From: Pseudomonadota bacterium
GTDB lineage: Bacteria > Pseudomonadota > Alphaproteobacteria > Rhodospirillales > UBA2165
Direction: 5' to 3'
Length of the DNA stretch: 9,433 bases
Assembly: GCA_027592155.1 (NCBI GenBank)
Contig: JAQCKY010000048.1
Location: 1 to 9,433 of the forward strand
A program made the position numbers and the translations under genes. Below the pieces are notes generated by a model. It was not told where the DNA came from and made no database searches. It was given only the letters and a program-made list of their open reading frames with translations. Positions 1-5,915 of the stretch are shown here, one piece after another (the first letter of the stretch is position 1; each line of letters opens with the position of its first letter).

Positions 1-591
1 CCCGCCGGCAGACAGGTCACGGCCCTCGAGCCGTCGCTGGAAATGATCCGGCAGCGCGGCTCTTCAACCGTCAATGTCATCCAGGGCTACGCGGAAGACC
101 TGCCCTTCGACGATAATGCCTTCGATGCCTCGATGGCGGTTAACACCATTCACCATTGGGCCGACAAAGAAAAAGGCCTCCGGGAAATGCGCCGGGTGAC
201 GCGGGGCCCGGTCGTCATCTTGACCAGCGATTCAACCCATCGGGGCTGCTGGCTGACAGATTACATCCCCGAACTCGTGACCCTGGACGAAGGACAGATG
301 CCGCGCCTGACGGATTACGAGGCGGGGCTTGGGCCGGTGGAGATTTCCCCCGTCCCGGTGCCCCATGACTGCAGCGACGGTTTTTTATACGCCTATTGGC
401 GGCGGCCCCGGGCCTATCTCGATCCCAAGATCCGGGCCGCCATGTCTTCTTTTTATTTGGTCGGCGATGTGTCCGGGGCCTTAGAAAAACTCAGCCGCGA
501 CGTGAGGCCCGGCGCCTGGGCGCGGCGTCATGCCGATCTGCTGGACCTAGAGACCTACGATGTCGGCTACCGCCTCGTTACGGCGAACTGA
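1..591 (+). CDS. SAM-dependent class I methyltransferase, 5'-truncated
   Basis: The reading frame is open from base 1 and ends in TGA at 589-591, giving 196 visible residues; the true start lies upstream of the window. The visible part begins just after where motif I (the glycine-rich SAM loop) should be. It holds the acidic end of strand beta-2 (TALEPS, a Glu at visible residue 10 expected to bind the SAM ribose), then GYAEDLPFDDNAFD, the usual acidic adenine-binding stretch of the Methyltransf_11 family, then the hydrophobic strand with VNTIHHW, and the REMRRVTRGPVVIL strand. This is the layout of small-molecule methyltransferases of the UbiE/BioC type. The substrate cannot be inferred. The 3' end overlaps the convergent histidine kinase gene by 25 bp. 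The internal ATG at 43 is not a likely start because the conserved fold extends upstream of it. Confidence 0.85.
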   Translation, partial: PAGRQVTALEPSLEMIRQRGSSTVNVIQGYAEDLPFDDNAFDASMAVNTIHHWADKEKGLREMRRVTRGPVVILTSDSTHRGCWLTDYIPELVTLDEGQMPRLTDYEAGLGPVEISPVPVPHDCSDGFLYAYWRRPRAYLDPKIRAAMSSFYLVGDVSGALEKLSRDVRPGAWARRHADLLDLETYDVGYRLVTAN

Positions 592-2108
592 TCTTCGCCG
601 CGCTGCTCTTCGCCCCGGTGCTCGGGGAATTTTATCCAGAACGTGGTTCCTTCCCCCGCTATGCTGTCGAAACCGATTTCACCATCCATCGCTTCGACCA
701 GGCGTTTGGAAATCACCAAACCGATCCCCGTGCCCTCAATGTTCGAGTTTTCATGCCCAAGCCTGTTAAACGGTTGAAATACTTCCTCCTGCCGTTCCGG
801 GGCAATGCCCAGACCGGTATCCGAGACAAAGATGTAAACCTCACCCTCACCGGTTCGGTGGCAGCCGAATTTCAGCTCACCATTTGGAACGTTGTATTTG
901 ATGCCGTTGGACATGAGATTGAGGATAATTCGCTTAAAACGATTAGCATCCACATAGATTCCATCGATCTCGCCCGGCGTTTCCGACATCGTAACTCCGC
1001 GGGCCTCGGCCATCGGGCGCATCAGTTCGAGGCACTCCTTGAAGACCTCCGCCGGCACGACGTGCTTGGGATCCAGGTCAAATGTCCCTGTTTCGATTTT
1101 CGAAAGCTCCAGCACTTCGTCGATGAGCTCCAAAAGCTGATGTCCCCCGGCAAGAATATGCTTAATGGCTTCGGTTTGCTGTTCGGAGAGCGGCTCGGCG
1201 GGGTTACTTTCCATCAATTGTGTAAACCCTAAAATCGAGTTCAAGGGCGTCCGAAGCTCGTGGCTCATCGAAGATAGAAACTCGGATTTAGCCTGGTTCG
1301 CCGTTTCCGCGAGAATTTTCGCCTGTTCCAATTCTTGTTCGGCGCTGCGGCGTTCTTGGATCTCTACGCTGAGCTCATTGTTCCGCCGCGCCAATTCGGT
1401 CGTCCTCTTTTTAACCTCGGCTTCCAGGTTTTGGCGATGGTCATCGAGGTCACGCTCGTGCTTGGCATCCTGGACAAGCATTCTATTGAATGCCTCGATC
1501 ACCTCGCCGAGCTCATCATTTCCGGCATTCTCGATCGTCGGCCGTTCGCCGGTTTCAAGATGAAGCCTGATGGTGGATTGCAGCGCTCTGAGGCGCCGGC
1601 TGATGATAAACTGGAAACCCAAGGCCGTCGAAAATATGGCGATAATAAAAGCGGCAAGAATTGCGGCGAGGGCAATGTTCCACCGGAGTTGAGCGGTCTC
1701 GGTAATTTCGCTTTCGTCGATGGCGAGGAAGAGGGTTATGTCTCCATCGTTTGTAACCGGTATGCTGAACGATTCTTTATCGCCCGATTTGGCGCATCCC
1801 TGTGCCGGCGGATGCTGCCCCAGGACGGTCTTGCGCTGGGTCGATCTCAACTCCAAGCACGAAATCGCGCGGTCCGACGCCAGCGGGGCCAATAAGGCCT
1901 GCGCATGTTCTCTCTCGGCAAGAGCATTGGGTTGGGCGAGGGCCGTCGCGGTTCTTCCCGCCAGATTGCCGACGCGAGCCGCCAGGCGGTCTTTTTCGAG
2001 CTTAAGATCTTGATTGCTCAGAAACCACATTCCGACCGCGGCCAGCACGAAGAATATCGGAATGATCACGAACTGGAATTTCGCAAACAGGGTCCTATGA
2101 AGCGTCAT
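567..2108 (-). CDS. Membrane sensor histidine kinase (HAMP-HisKA-HATPase), orphan
   Basis: A 513-residue inner-membrane sensor kinase. Visible in order: TM1 at about residues 10-31; a periplasmic sensor region at about 33-142 with two cysteines (C84, C105) that could form a disulfide; TM2 at about 144-169; a HAMP-like linker to about 215; a charged coiled coil at about 215-275; the HisKA dimerisation domain with H-box SHELRTPLNS (predicted phospho-acceptor H283); and an HATPase_c domain with N-box NLMSNGIKYN (from N397), G1 box DTGLGI (430-435) and G2 box GTGIGL (459-464). All kinase boxes look intact. There is no receiver domain and no response regulator gene beside it, so the partner must be encoded elsewhere. 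The gene lies 50 bp downstream of a secreted-protein gene on the same strand, probably as one operon. The ribosome site before the ATG at 2108 is weak (a GAG close to the start), which would fit coupled translation. The signal sensed is unknown. Confidence 0.93.
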   Translation of the reverse strand: MTLHRTLFAKFQFVIIPIFFVLAAVGMWFLSNQDLKLEKDRLAARVGNLAGRTATALAQPNALAEREHAQALLAPLASDRAISCLELRSTQRKTVLGQHPPAQGCAKSGDKESFSIPVTNDGDITLFLAIDESEITETAQLRWNIALAAILAAFIIAIFSTALGFQFIISRRLRALQSTIRLHLETGERPTIENAGNDELGEVIEAFNRMLVQDAKHERDLDDHRQNLEAEVKKRTTELARRNNELSVEIQERRSAEQELEQAKILAETANQAKSEFLSSMSHELRTPLNSILGFTQLMESNPAEPLSEQQTEAIKHILAGGHQLLELIDEVLELSKIETGTFDLDPKHVVPAEVFKECLELMRPMAEARGVTMSETPGEIDGIYVDANRFKRIILNLMSNGIKYNVPNGELKFGCHRTGEGEVYIFVSDTGLGIAPERQEEVFQPFNRLGHENSNIEGTGIGLVISKRLVEAMDGEIGFDSIAGEGTTFWIKFPEHRGEEQRGEDQFAVTRR

Positions 2109-2158
2109 GGCTCAGATGATTACAGTCGTGTTGTCGAATTGATCCATCAAAAATCTAT

Positions 2159-2575
2159 TTAGTTTGTGACCTGGGCCACGCCGCTTTTGATCAGCTTCTT
2201 CAGCGGGTCCCGGTTTCCGACAATGGTTTGGAAGACCACGTGGTGGGCGCCCTTTTTTGCGATATAAAAGTCGAGATTAACCTTCCGTCCCTGCTCGTCG
2301 CGAAAATCGGTGCACAGGACGTAAACATCCTTTACCTGCACGATCATCGGGTGGGCGGTGGCCGGGTGGAGCCTTCGAACCTCACCGGTTTTCAGGTTAA
2401 TCTGGGGGTATACGCCCCCAACCAGGACACTTTCGATATGACGCTGCATCGTGGCCTGGAGCATGACTTTGACGCCGGTCGAGAGGGCTTGCTGTGCAAA
2501 GCTTTCCGAGGGATTCCCGACGGTTACCCAGAGTCCAACCAGGAAGATTGTAAGAGTACGGCGTAGAGCAAGCAT
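2159..2575 (-). CDS. Small secreted/periplasmic protein of unknown family
   Basis: I do not recognise a named family. The 138-residue product starts at the ATG at 2575, chosen because AAGGTGGAG lies 6 nt upstream and because the protein then begins with a classic signal peptide: positively charged LALRR, a hydrophobic stretch at about residues 8-20, and a likely cleavage after SFA (residue 27). The longer open frame up to 2686 adds a non-hydrophobic leader and has no comparable ribosome site. The mature part is about 110 residues with one cysteine (C88), mixed alpha/beta in appearance, with a central GGVYPQINLKTGEVRRLHP segment and a strand-rich VKDVYVLCTDF...VNLDFYIAKKG...HVVFQTIVGN half. 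It ends 50 bp before the sensor kinase start on the same strand, which suggests co-transcription and a periplasmic role in signal perception. That role is inference from position only. Confidence 0.8.
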   Translation of the reverse strand: MLALRRTLTIFLVGLWVTVGNPSESFAQQALSTGVKVMLQATMQRHIESVLVGGVYPQINLKTGEVRRLHPATAHPMIVQVKDVYVLCTDFRDEQGRKVNLDFYIAKKGAHHVVFQTIVGNRDPLKKLIKSGVAQVTN

Positions 2576-2581
2576 CGGTTT

Positions 2582-2590
2582 CTCCACCTT
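2582..2590 (-). promoter_or_regulatory. Strong ribosome binding site deciding the secreted-protein start
   Basis: On the minus strand the sequence AAGGTGGAG sits 6 nt before the ATG at 2575. It is a near-consensus Shine-Dalgarno site and is the reason for preferring this start over the longer open frame that begins at 2686. Confidence 0.75.
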
Positions 2591-2722
2591 AGGCATGCGG
2601 TACGTAGTACATCGGTACTCACCGCCAAAATTCAAGGCTAGGACCGGTGTTGCCCGTCCCGCGCGAAATCGGCTGCCGTCAGGCAACTCGACGCCCGAGC
2701 GCCGTCTCCGCCCAGGAGTCCT

Positions 2723-3634
2723 TCAACCCGGCTGCGTATAGGTCGGGGCGATCTTTCTCAGCTCGTCGATGAACTCCCGGCAGACCGACGACAGCGCGGT
2801 GGAAGACCGTGTGACGACGACGATGGTCCAGGGCTGCATCGGGGTGGTCAGACGCAGTGGGGTCACCGGCCAGGCTTTGGGGCGGCCGGCGAAAATCTGT
2901 TTGGGAACAAGCATCACGAAGTCGCTGTATTCGAGCAGGGACAACGCACCCGCGAAAGACGCGCACATGACCGAGCTGTTGGGCGGCTCCAACCCGTTGA
3001 CCCGGAAGGTTTGCTCGTGAACCGCGCGGCTGCTGATGCTGCGCCCAAACAGGATCCACTCCTCATCGATCAGATCCTCCAGGCTCAAAGGCGATTTTTG
3101 CGCCAACGGATGGCCGATGCGCACTGCCGGCGTCACCTCGTCATGGACCAGCACCTCGAAATTGAGGCCGTCCTCGACGGTTTGCTCGGGCAGCATGCAG
3201 ATCGCCATATCAAGCTCGCCGGTTCGAATGGCGGGAAGATTATCGGGGAAAACCGCCTCTTCGATCTGTATGTTTACGTTCGGCCTCTTGGCCTTAAAAT
3301 TGATCACCGCCCGGGGAATCATGCTGACGGCGACGGTCGGTGAGGCGCAGATCCGGACGTCGCCGATCCGGCCCCCCTCGATATAGTCGATATCGTTGCG
3401 GGCATGATTGAGCTCCGCCTCGACAACCTGCGCCCGGGCAATCAAGGCGTCGCCCGAGGCGGTCGGCGACACCCCGTGGGAGGCGCGGTGCAGGAGCTCC
3501 GACCCGACCTCTTCCTCCAGCATCTTGATGCTTTTGGTGATGGCGGATTGAGACAGGTTCAAGTCGCGGGACGCCTGCCGGATGCTTCCCGCCTTGGCCA
3601 CGGCGACCAGATTTCTGAGTTGCGACAGTTTCAT
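2723..3634 (-). CDS. LysR-type transcriptional regulator
   Basis: A full-length 303-residue LysR-family regulator. The N-terminal winged helix-turn-helix is clear: LRNLVAVAKAGSIRQASRDL followed by NLSQSAITKSIKMLEEEVG, then the wing with the family-typical LLHR...GVSPTASG, all in the first 61 residues. The linker helix follows to about residue 88, and the remainder (about 91-300) is the periplasmic-binding-protein-like effector domain with VRICASPTVAVSMIPRAVINF at its start. LysR proteins usually bind a small-molecule co-inducer and regulate the divergent gene plus themselves. Here the divergent gene encodes a cupin, 195 bp away, so that gene is the best candidate target; the neighbouring aromatic-metabolism genes are possible further targets. 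The ligand cannot be read from sequence. The start ATG at 3634 has only a weak ribosome site. Confidence 0.95.
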   Translation of the reverse strand: MKLSQLRNLVAVAKAGSIRQASRDLNLSQSAITKSIKMLEEEVGSELLHRASHGVSPTASGDALIARAQVVEAELNHARNDIDYIEGGRIGDVRICASPTVAVSMIPRAVINFKAKRPNVNIQIEEAVFPDNLPAIRTGELDMAICMLPEQTVEDGLNFEVLVHDEVTPAVRIGHPLAQKSPLSLEDLIDEEWILFGRSISSRAVHEQTFRVNGLEPPNSSVMCASFAGALSLLEYSDFVMLVPKQIFAGRPKAWPVTPLRLTTPMQPWTIVVVTRSSTALSSVCREFIDELRKIAPTYTQPG

Positions 3635-3656
3635 GGCCGAAGTCTCATGCCCGATC

Positions 3657-3667
3657 TCGAATTTCGA
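3657..3667. promoter_or_regulatory. Inverted repeat TCGAA-T-TTCGA, candidate operator
   Basis: A perfect 5-bp inverted repeat with a 1-nt centre, flanked on both sides by GATC (3653-3656 and 3666-3669). It lies 22 bp upstream of the LysR start codon, just downstream of the predicted LysR transcription start, where an autorepressor site would be expected. It is short and could occur by chance. Confidence 0.3.
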
Positions 3668-3681
3668 TCACCATGGGGGAA

Positions 3682-3710
3682 ATCATAGCAATTTTTATAT
3701 CACATCGAAA
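3682..3710 (-). promoter_or_regulatory. Candidate sigma70-like promoter for the LysR gene
   Basis: Reading the minus strand, TTTCGA (3705-3710) is followed after exactly 17 nt by TATGAT (3682-3687), a 5-of-6 match to the -10 consensus; the -35 match is poor (3 of 6). Transcription would start near 3675, leaving a leader of about 40 nt that includes the inverted repeat at 3657-3667. LysR promoters often have weak -35 boxes and are autoregulated. This is inference from sequence match only. Confidence 0.4.
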
Positions 3711-3829
3711 AGCGGGGAAATGCGCTCCTTAGCAATCGGTCTCGGCGTTGCATTCGGTGAATTCAGCGATAAGAATGCGATGAGATCACATCACCGTCTT
3801 TAAGAAACTAGGAAACAGGAACCTTCAAC

Positions 3830-4165
3830 ATGCAGGTTAATCGGATCGGCGACATCAAAGAATATGATGCCCCAGGGCATTTCGACATGCAGGCGTTGCG
3901 CATGCATGGGTTGGGCGCCAGCGACGCCAAATCATTCTCGGTGGGGCTGTCCCATTTTTATCCCGGCGGCGGCACGACCCACACGGCATCGCCGCCCGAA
4001 AAAGTCTATGTCTGCCTGGAGGGTGAAATCACGGTCATCACCGATGACGGCGAGGAAGTCTTAGGCCCGATGGATTCTTGCTATATCGGATCGAACGAAG
4101 GCCGCTCGATCGCCAACCGCACCGACAAGAACGCGACAATTCTGGTGATCGTCTCGGCCGCTTGA
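3830..4165 (+). CDS. Small single-domain cupin protein
   Basis: An 111-residue protein with one cupin fold. The first cupin motif is recognisable as YPGGGTTHTASPPEKVYVCLEG (about residues 44-65), followed by GEITVITDDGEEVLGPMDSCYIG (65-87), the turn-rich core typical of the fold. Of the usual metal ligands, H51 and E57 are present, but the second histidine of motif 1 is replaced (S/T/P-rich stretch) and the motif 2 histidine is absent (GSNEGRSIANRT). It may therefore bind metal poorly or act as a sensor, isomerase or binding protein rather than a dioxygenase. The start is supported by AGGA about 9 nt upstream. It is divergent from the LysR gene (195 bp gap), its probable regulator, and converges with the flavin reductase gene 13 bp away. 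Its substrate is unknown. Confidence 0.85.
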   Translation: MQVNRIGDIKEYDAPGHFDMQALRMHGLGASDAKSFSVGLSHFYPGGGTTHTASPPEKVYVCLEGEITVITDDGEEVLGPMDSCYIGSNEGRSIANRTDKNATILVIVSAA

Positions 4166-4178
4166 GGGGGCGTGACGT

Positions 4179-4697
4179 CTACTGGGCGGCCGCCAGCCCG
4201 GTAAAGCGCGCATCGCCATAGAGCAGCGGCATGCCGGGGGCGGTGCGGGATCCGACGATCCTGCCGATAAACACGCTGTGCGTGCCGGCGACGATATGCT
4301 GGGCAATGACGCAATCGAGGTTCGCCAAGGCGTCGTCGAGGGCAGGCGCGCCGGTGGTGAGTTCCGACCAGCTGCCGAGGTCGAAACGCTCTGACCGGTC
4401 GGCGCCGTCCATGCCGGCGAACCGCTTGGCGACGTCGTCCTGGCCGAGGGCGAGAACGTTCAAGCAAAATCCCCCCGCCTTGACGATGAGGTCGTGCGCG
4501 CCCGCCTGGCTGTTGGCGCAGATCAGCAGTTGCGGCGGCTCCGCCGAGACGGAGCAGGCGGCGGTCGCGGTCAACCCGTTTTGCTCGCCGCTGTCATTGT
4601 CGCGGGCCGTGATGACATTGACGCTTGCGGCCAGCTGACGCATGCCTTGTTTGAATGCGTCTTCCGAAATCGATGCCAGCTCTGAACCTTCGGCCAT
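4179..4697 (-). CDS. Flavin reductase domain protein (FMN-binding, HpaC/DIM6-NTAB type)
   Basis: A 172-residue protein of the flavin reductase-like, FMN-binding split-barrel family. Recognisable elements: FKQGMRQLAASVNVITA (15-31), GLTATAACSVSAEPPQLLIC with NS (41-63, the FMN phosphate/isoalloxazine-binding loop), FCLNVLALGQ (77-86), GTHSVFIGRIVGS (138-150) and PLLYGDARF (157-165). The length is normal for the single-domain family. Members typically use NAD(P)H to reduce free flavin for a partner two-component monooxygenase; no such oxygenase is in the window, so the partner is unknown. I chose the ATG at 4697, preceded by a purine-rich GAGAGAAAGAGG; an in-frame TTG at 4751 would add 18 non-conserved residues. 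It is divergent from the 3-hydroxyanthranilate dioxygenase, with a 217-bp control region between them that contains a clear inverted repeat. Confidence 0.92.
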   Translation of the reverse strand: MAEGSELASISEDAFKQGMRQLAASVNVITARDNDSGEQNGLTATAACSVSAEPPQLLICANSQAGAHDLIVKAGGFCLNVLALGQDDVAKRFAGMDGADRSERFDLGSWSELTTGAPALDDALANLDCVIAQHIVAGTHSVFIGRIVGSRTAPGMPLLYGDARFTGLAAAQ

Positions 4698-4729
4698 GCC
4701 TCTTTCTCTCTTCTGTTCCTGACGTATTG

Positions 4730-4749
4730 ATTCCCGTGGGAATTTTCCC
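4730..4749. promoter_or_regulatory. Overlapping inverted repeats ATTCCC-GT-GGGAAT / GGGAA-TT-TTCCC
   Basis: ATTCCC (4730-4735) and GGGAAT (4738-4743) form a perfect 6-bp inverted repeat with a 2-nt centre. The right arm is reused with TTCCC (4745-4749) to make a second perfect 5-bp repeat, also with a 2-nt centre. The unit lies 33 bp upstream of the flavin reductase ATG, in the shared region with the divergent dioxygenase gene, a usual place for an operator. The bound protein is unknown. Confidence 0.5.
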
Positions 4750-4844
4750 AATCTGCGTCAACCGTGAGCTTGTGATCTGCCCCTTAAAAAACCACTTAGC
4801 GCATTTTCTTTGGCTGTGAAAGCCGGTTTGCCGAATGCGGTGCG

Positions 4845-4873
4845 TTGTGAGGGCCGAATACTGCGGTTATCAT
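4845..4873 (+). promoter_or_regulatory. Sigma70-like promoter for the 3-hydroxyanthranilate dioxygenase
   Basis: TTGTGA (4845-4850) and TATCAT (4868-4873) are separated by exactly 17 nt. The -10 matches the consensus at 5 of 6 positions and the -35 at 4 of 6. Transcription would begin near 4880, giving a leader of about 35 nt that carries GGAG (4903-4906) 8 nt before the ATG at 4915. This is one of the better promoter matches in the window. Confidence 0.6.
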
Positions 4874-4914
4874 GCTGCCCACAAGGAAACGATGTTCAGA
4901 CCGGAGTGCCTTCC

Positions 4915-5436
4915 ATGAGCGACCTTCAGCCATTCAATCTGATGAAGTGGATAGACGACAACAGCGCGCTTTTGCGCCCGCCCGTCGGCAACGCCCAGGT
5001 CCTGCCGGAAGGCGATTTCATCGTCATGGCGCTGGGCGGCCCGAACGTCCGGACCGATTTTCACGACGACCCCGGCGAGGAAATATTCTACCAGGTGAAG
5101 GGCGATATCGTGCTCCGCGTCATGGAAGACGACGGGCCCAAGGATGTCCATATCCGCGAGGGTGAAATGTATATGATCGCCGCCCATAAACGCCACTCGC
5201 CGCAACGCCCCGCCGACTCCGTCGGCATCGTGGTGGAGCGTAAACGCCATGACGGCGAGCTCGATGCATTCGAATGGTACTGCGAAAAATGCAACGCCCT
5301 GGTCCACCGCAGCGAGCTCTTGCTCCGGGACATCTACAAGGATCTACCGCCGGTTTTTGAGGCTTATTACGGCGACGCCGGCGCCCGGCAATGCCCCGAC
5401 TGTGGGCATCAGAATCCCGGAAAGCCAACAAGCTAA
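4915..5436 (+). CDS. nbaC: 3-hydroxyanthranilate 3,4-dioxygenase
   Basis: A 173-residue cupin dioxygenase that opens the ring of 3-hydroxyanthranilate to 2-amino-3-carboxymuconate 6-semialdehyde, in the cytoplasm, using Fe(II) and O2. The family is clear: the first cupin motif is RTDFHDDPGEEIFYQVKGD, with H50 and E56 as predicted iron ligands and H94 in RHSPQRP as the third; R46 and R98 match the family's substrate-binding arginines. The C-terminal extension carries two CxxC pairs (C123/C126 and C160/C163), the rubredoxin-like second iron site found in bacterial enzymes. Length equals the bacterial family norm (about 174). The start at 4915 has GGAG at good spacing; the upstream frame to 4810 is not conserved. 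The product either goes to quinolinate (NAD synthesis) or is degraded further; genes for neither route are in the window. It converges with a YCII gene 7 bp away. Confidence 0.95.
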   Translation: MSDLQPFNLMKWIDDNSALLRPPVGNAQVLPEGDFIVMALGGPNVRTDFHDDPGEEIFYQVKGDIVLRVMEDDGPKDVHIREGEMYMIAAHKRHSPQRPADSVGIVVERKRHDGELDAFEWYCEKCNALVHRSELLLRDIYKDLPPVFEAYYGDAGARQCPDCGHQNPGKPTS

Positions 5437-5443
5437 CGGGGCG

Positions 5444-5758
5444 CTATTCGCCTTCCGCCGTCGCTGGGGCATTCTCCGGGAACCACTGCCCCCGCCGCAT
5501 TTTGGTCACCGTGACCGACTGAAACACCCCGGCCTTGCGAAACGGCTCGTTGGCGGAAAACGCATCCGCCGCCGCCCGGTTCGGCACATTGATGATCAAG
5601 ACACTGCCGGTCCGCGTCACATCGTCATCGGCCAGCGTCGCACCGCCGAGAACCAGCTTGTCCTCATGGTCGTCCAAATAAGCGAAATGCGCCTCCCGCG
5701 TCTCCGCGCGCCGGTCCCCGGCATCCGGGCTATCCACCCCATAAATCATATACAGCAT
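5444..5758 (-). CDS. YCII-related (YciI family) protein
   Basis: A 104-residue protein that matches the YCII family along its length: MLYMIYGVDSPDA at the start, then the family pattern with R17-R21 and H24 in RAETREAHFAYL, GGATLADDD (38-46), TGSVLIINVPNRAAADAFSANEPFRKAG (50-77), where the DPF-like turn and AG are typical, and a QWFPENAP tail. YCII proteins are small ferredoxin-like dimers; one member (TftG) removes HCl from a chlorinated aromatic intermediate, and the proteins often sit in aromatic degradation clusters. H24 and an aspartate near 43-45 are the likely active-site pair. The exact reaction here is unknown. It is convergent with the dioxygenase and divergent from the glutathionyl-hydroquinone reductase, in a control region with a perfect inverted repeat. 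Confidence 0.9.
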   Translation of the reverse strand: MLYMIYGVDSPDAGDRRAETREAHFAYLDDHEDKLVLGGATLADDDVTRTGSVLIINVPNRAAADAFSANEPFRKAGVFQSVTVTKMRRGQWFPENAPATAEGE

Positions 5759-5789
5759 CTGCTCTTACTACTCCCCTAAAACGACCAGC

Positions 5790-5810
5790 CGGTATTTGGG
5801 CAAAATACCG
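5790..5810. promoter_or_regulatory. Perfect 8-bp inverted repeat CGGTATTT-N5-AAATACCG
   Basis: The arms (5790-5797 and 5803-5810) match perfectly with GGGCA between them. It lies 31 bp upstream of the YCII start codon and 105 bp before the glutathionyl-hydroquinone reductase ATG, in their shared divergent region. There is no T-run after it on the plus strand, so a regulator binding site is more likely than a terminator. A dimeric repressor or activator controlling both genes is the simplest reading. Confidence 0.55.
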
Positions 5811-5903
5811 TCGATTCACTGCCAATTACCATAGACTCCGCTTTTGGCTTACGCCATCATCGGCGAAATTTTGCATGGCAAAAACTTAGGCATTGATGAT
5901 TCT

Positions 5904-5909
5904 GGAGGA
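5904..5909 (+). promoter_or_regulatory. Consensus ribosome binding site GGAGGA deciding the start at 5916
   Basis: GGAGGA ends 6 nt before the ATG at 5916, an ideal Shine-Dalgarno placement. It is why the start is placed here rather than at the in-frame TTG at 5844, whose extra 24 residues do not resemble the family. Confidence 0.8.
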
Positions 5910-5915
5910 CGTAAA

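Noticed and set aside
396..1895. Plus-strand open frames of 278 and 186 codons across the histidine kinase gene
   Set aside because: They are antisense to a kinase with all its catalytic boxes intact, and show no ribosome site or family motif.
2685..2700. Small hairpin TGCC-GTCA-GGCA downstream of the LysR gene
   Set aside because: The stem is only 4 bp and there is no T-run on the minus strand, so it is not a credible terminator.
4166..4178. Terminator between the convergent cupin and flavin reductase genes
   Set aside because: The 13-bp gap holds a G-run but no hairpin; termination must occur inside the opposing gene or be Rho-dependent.
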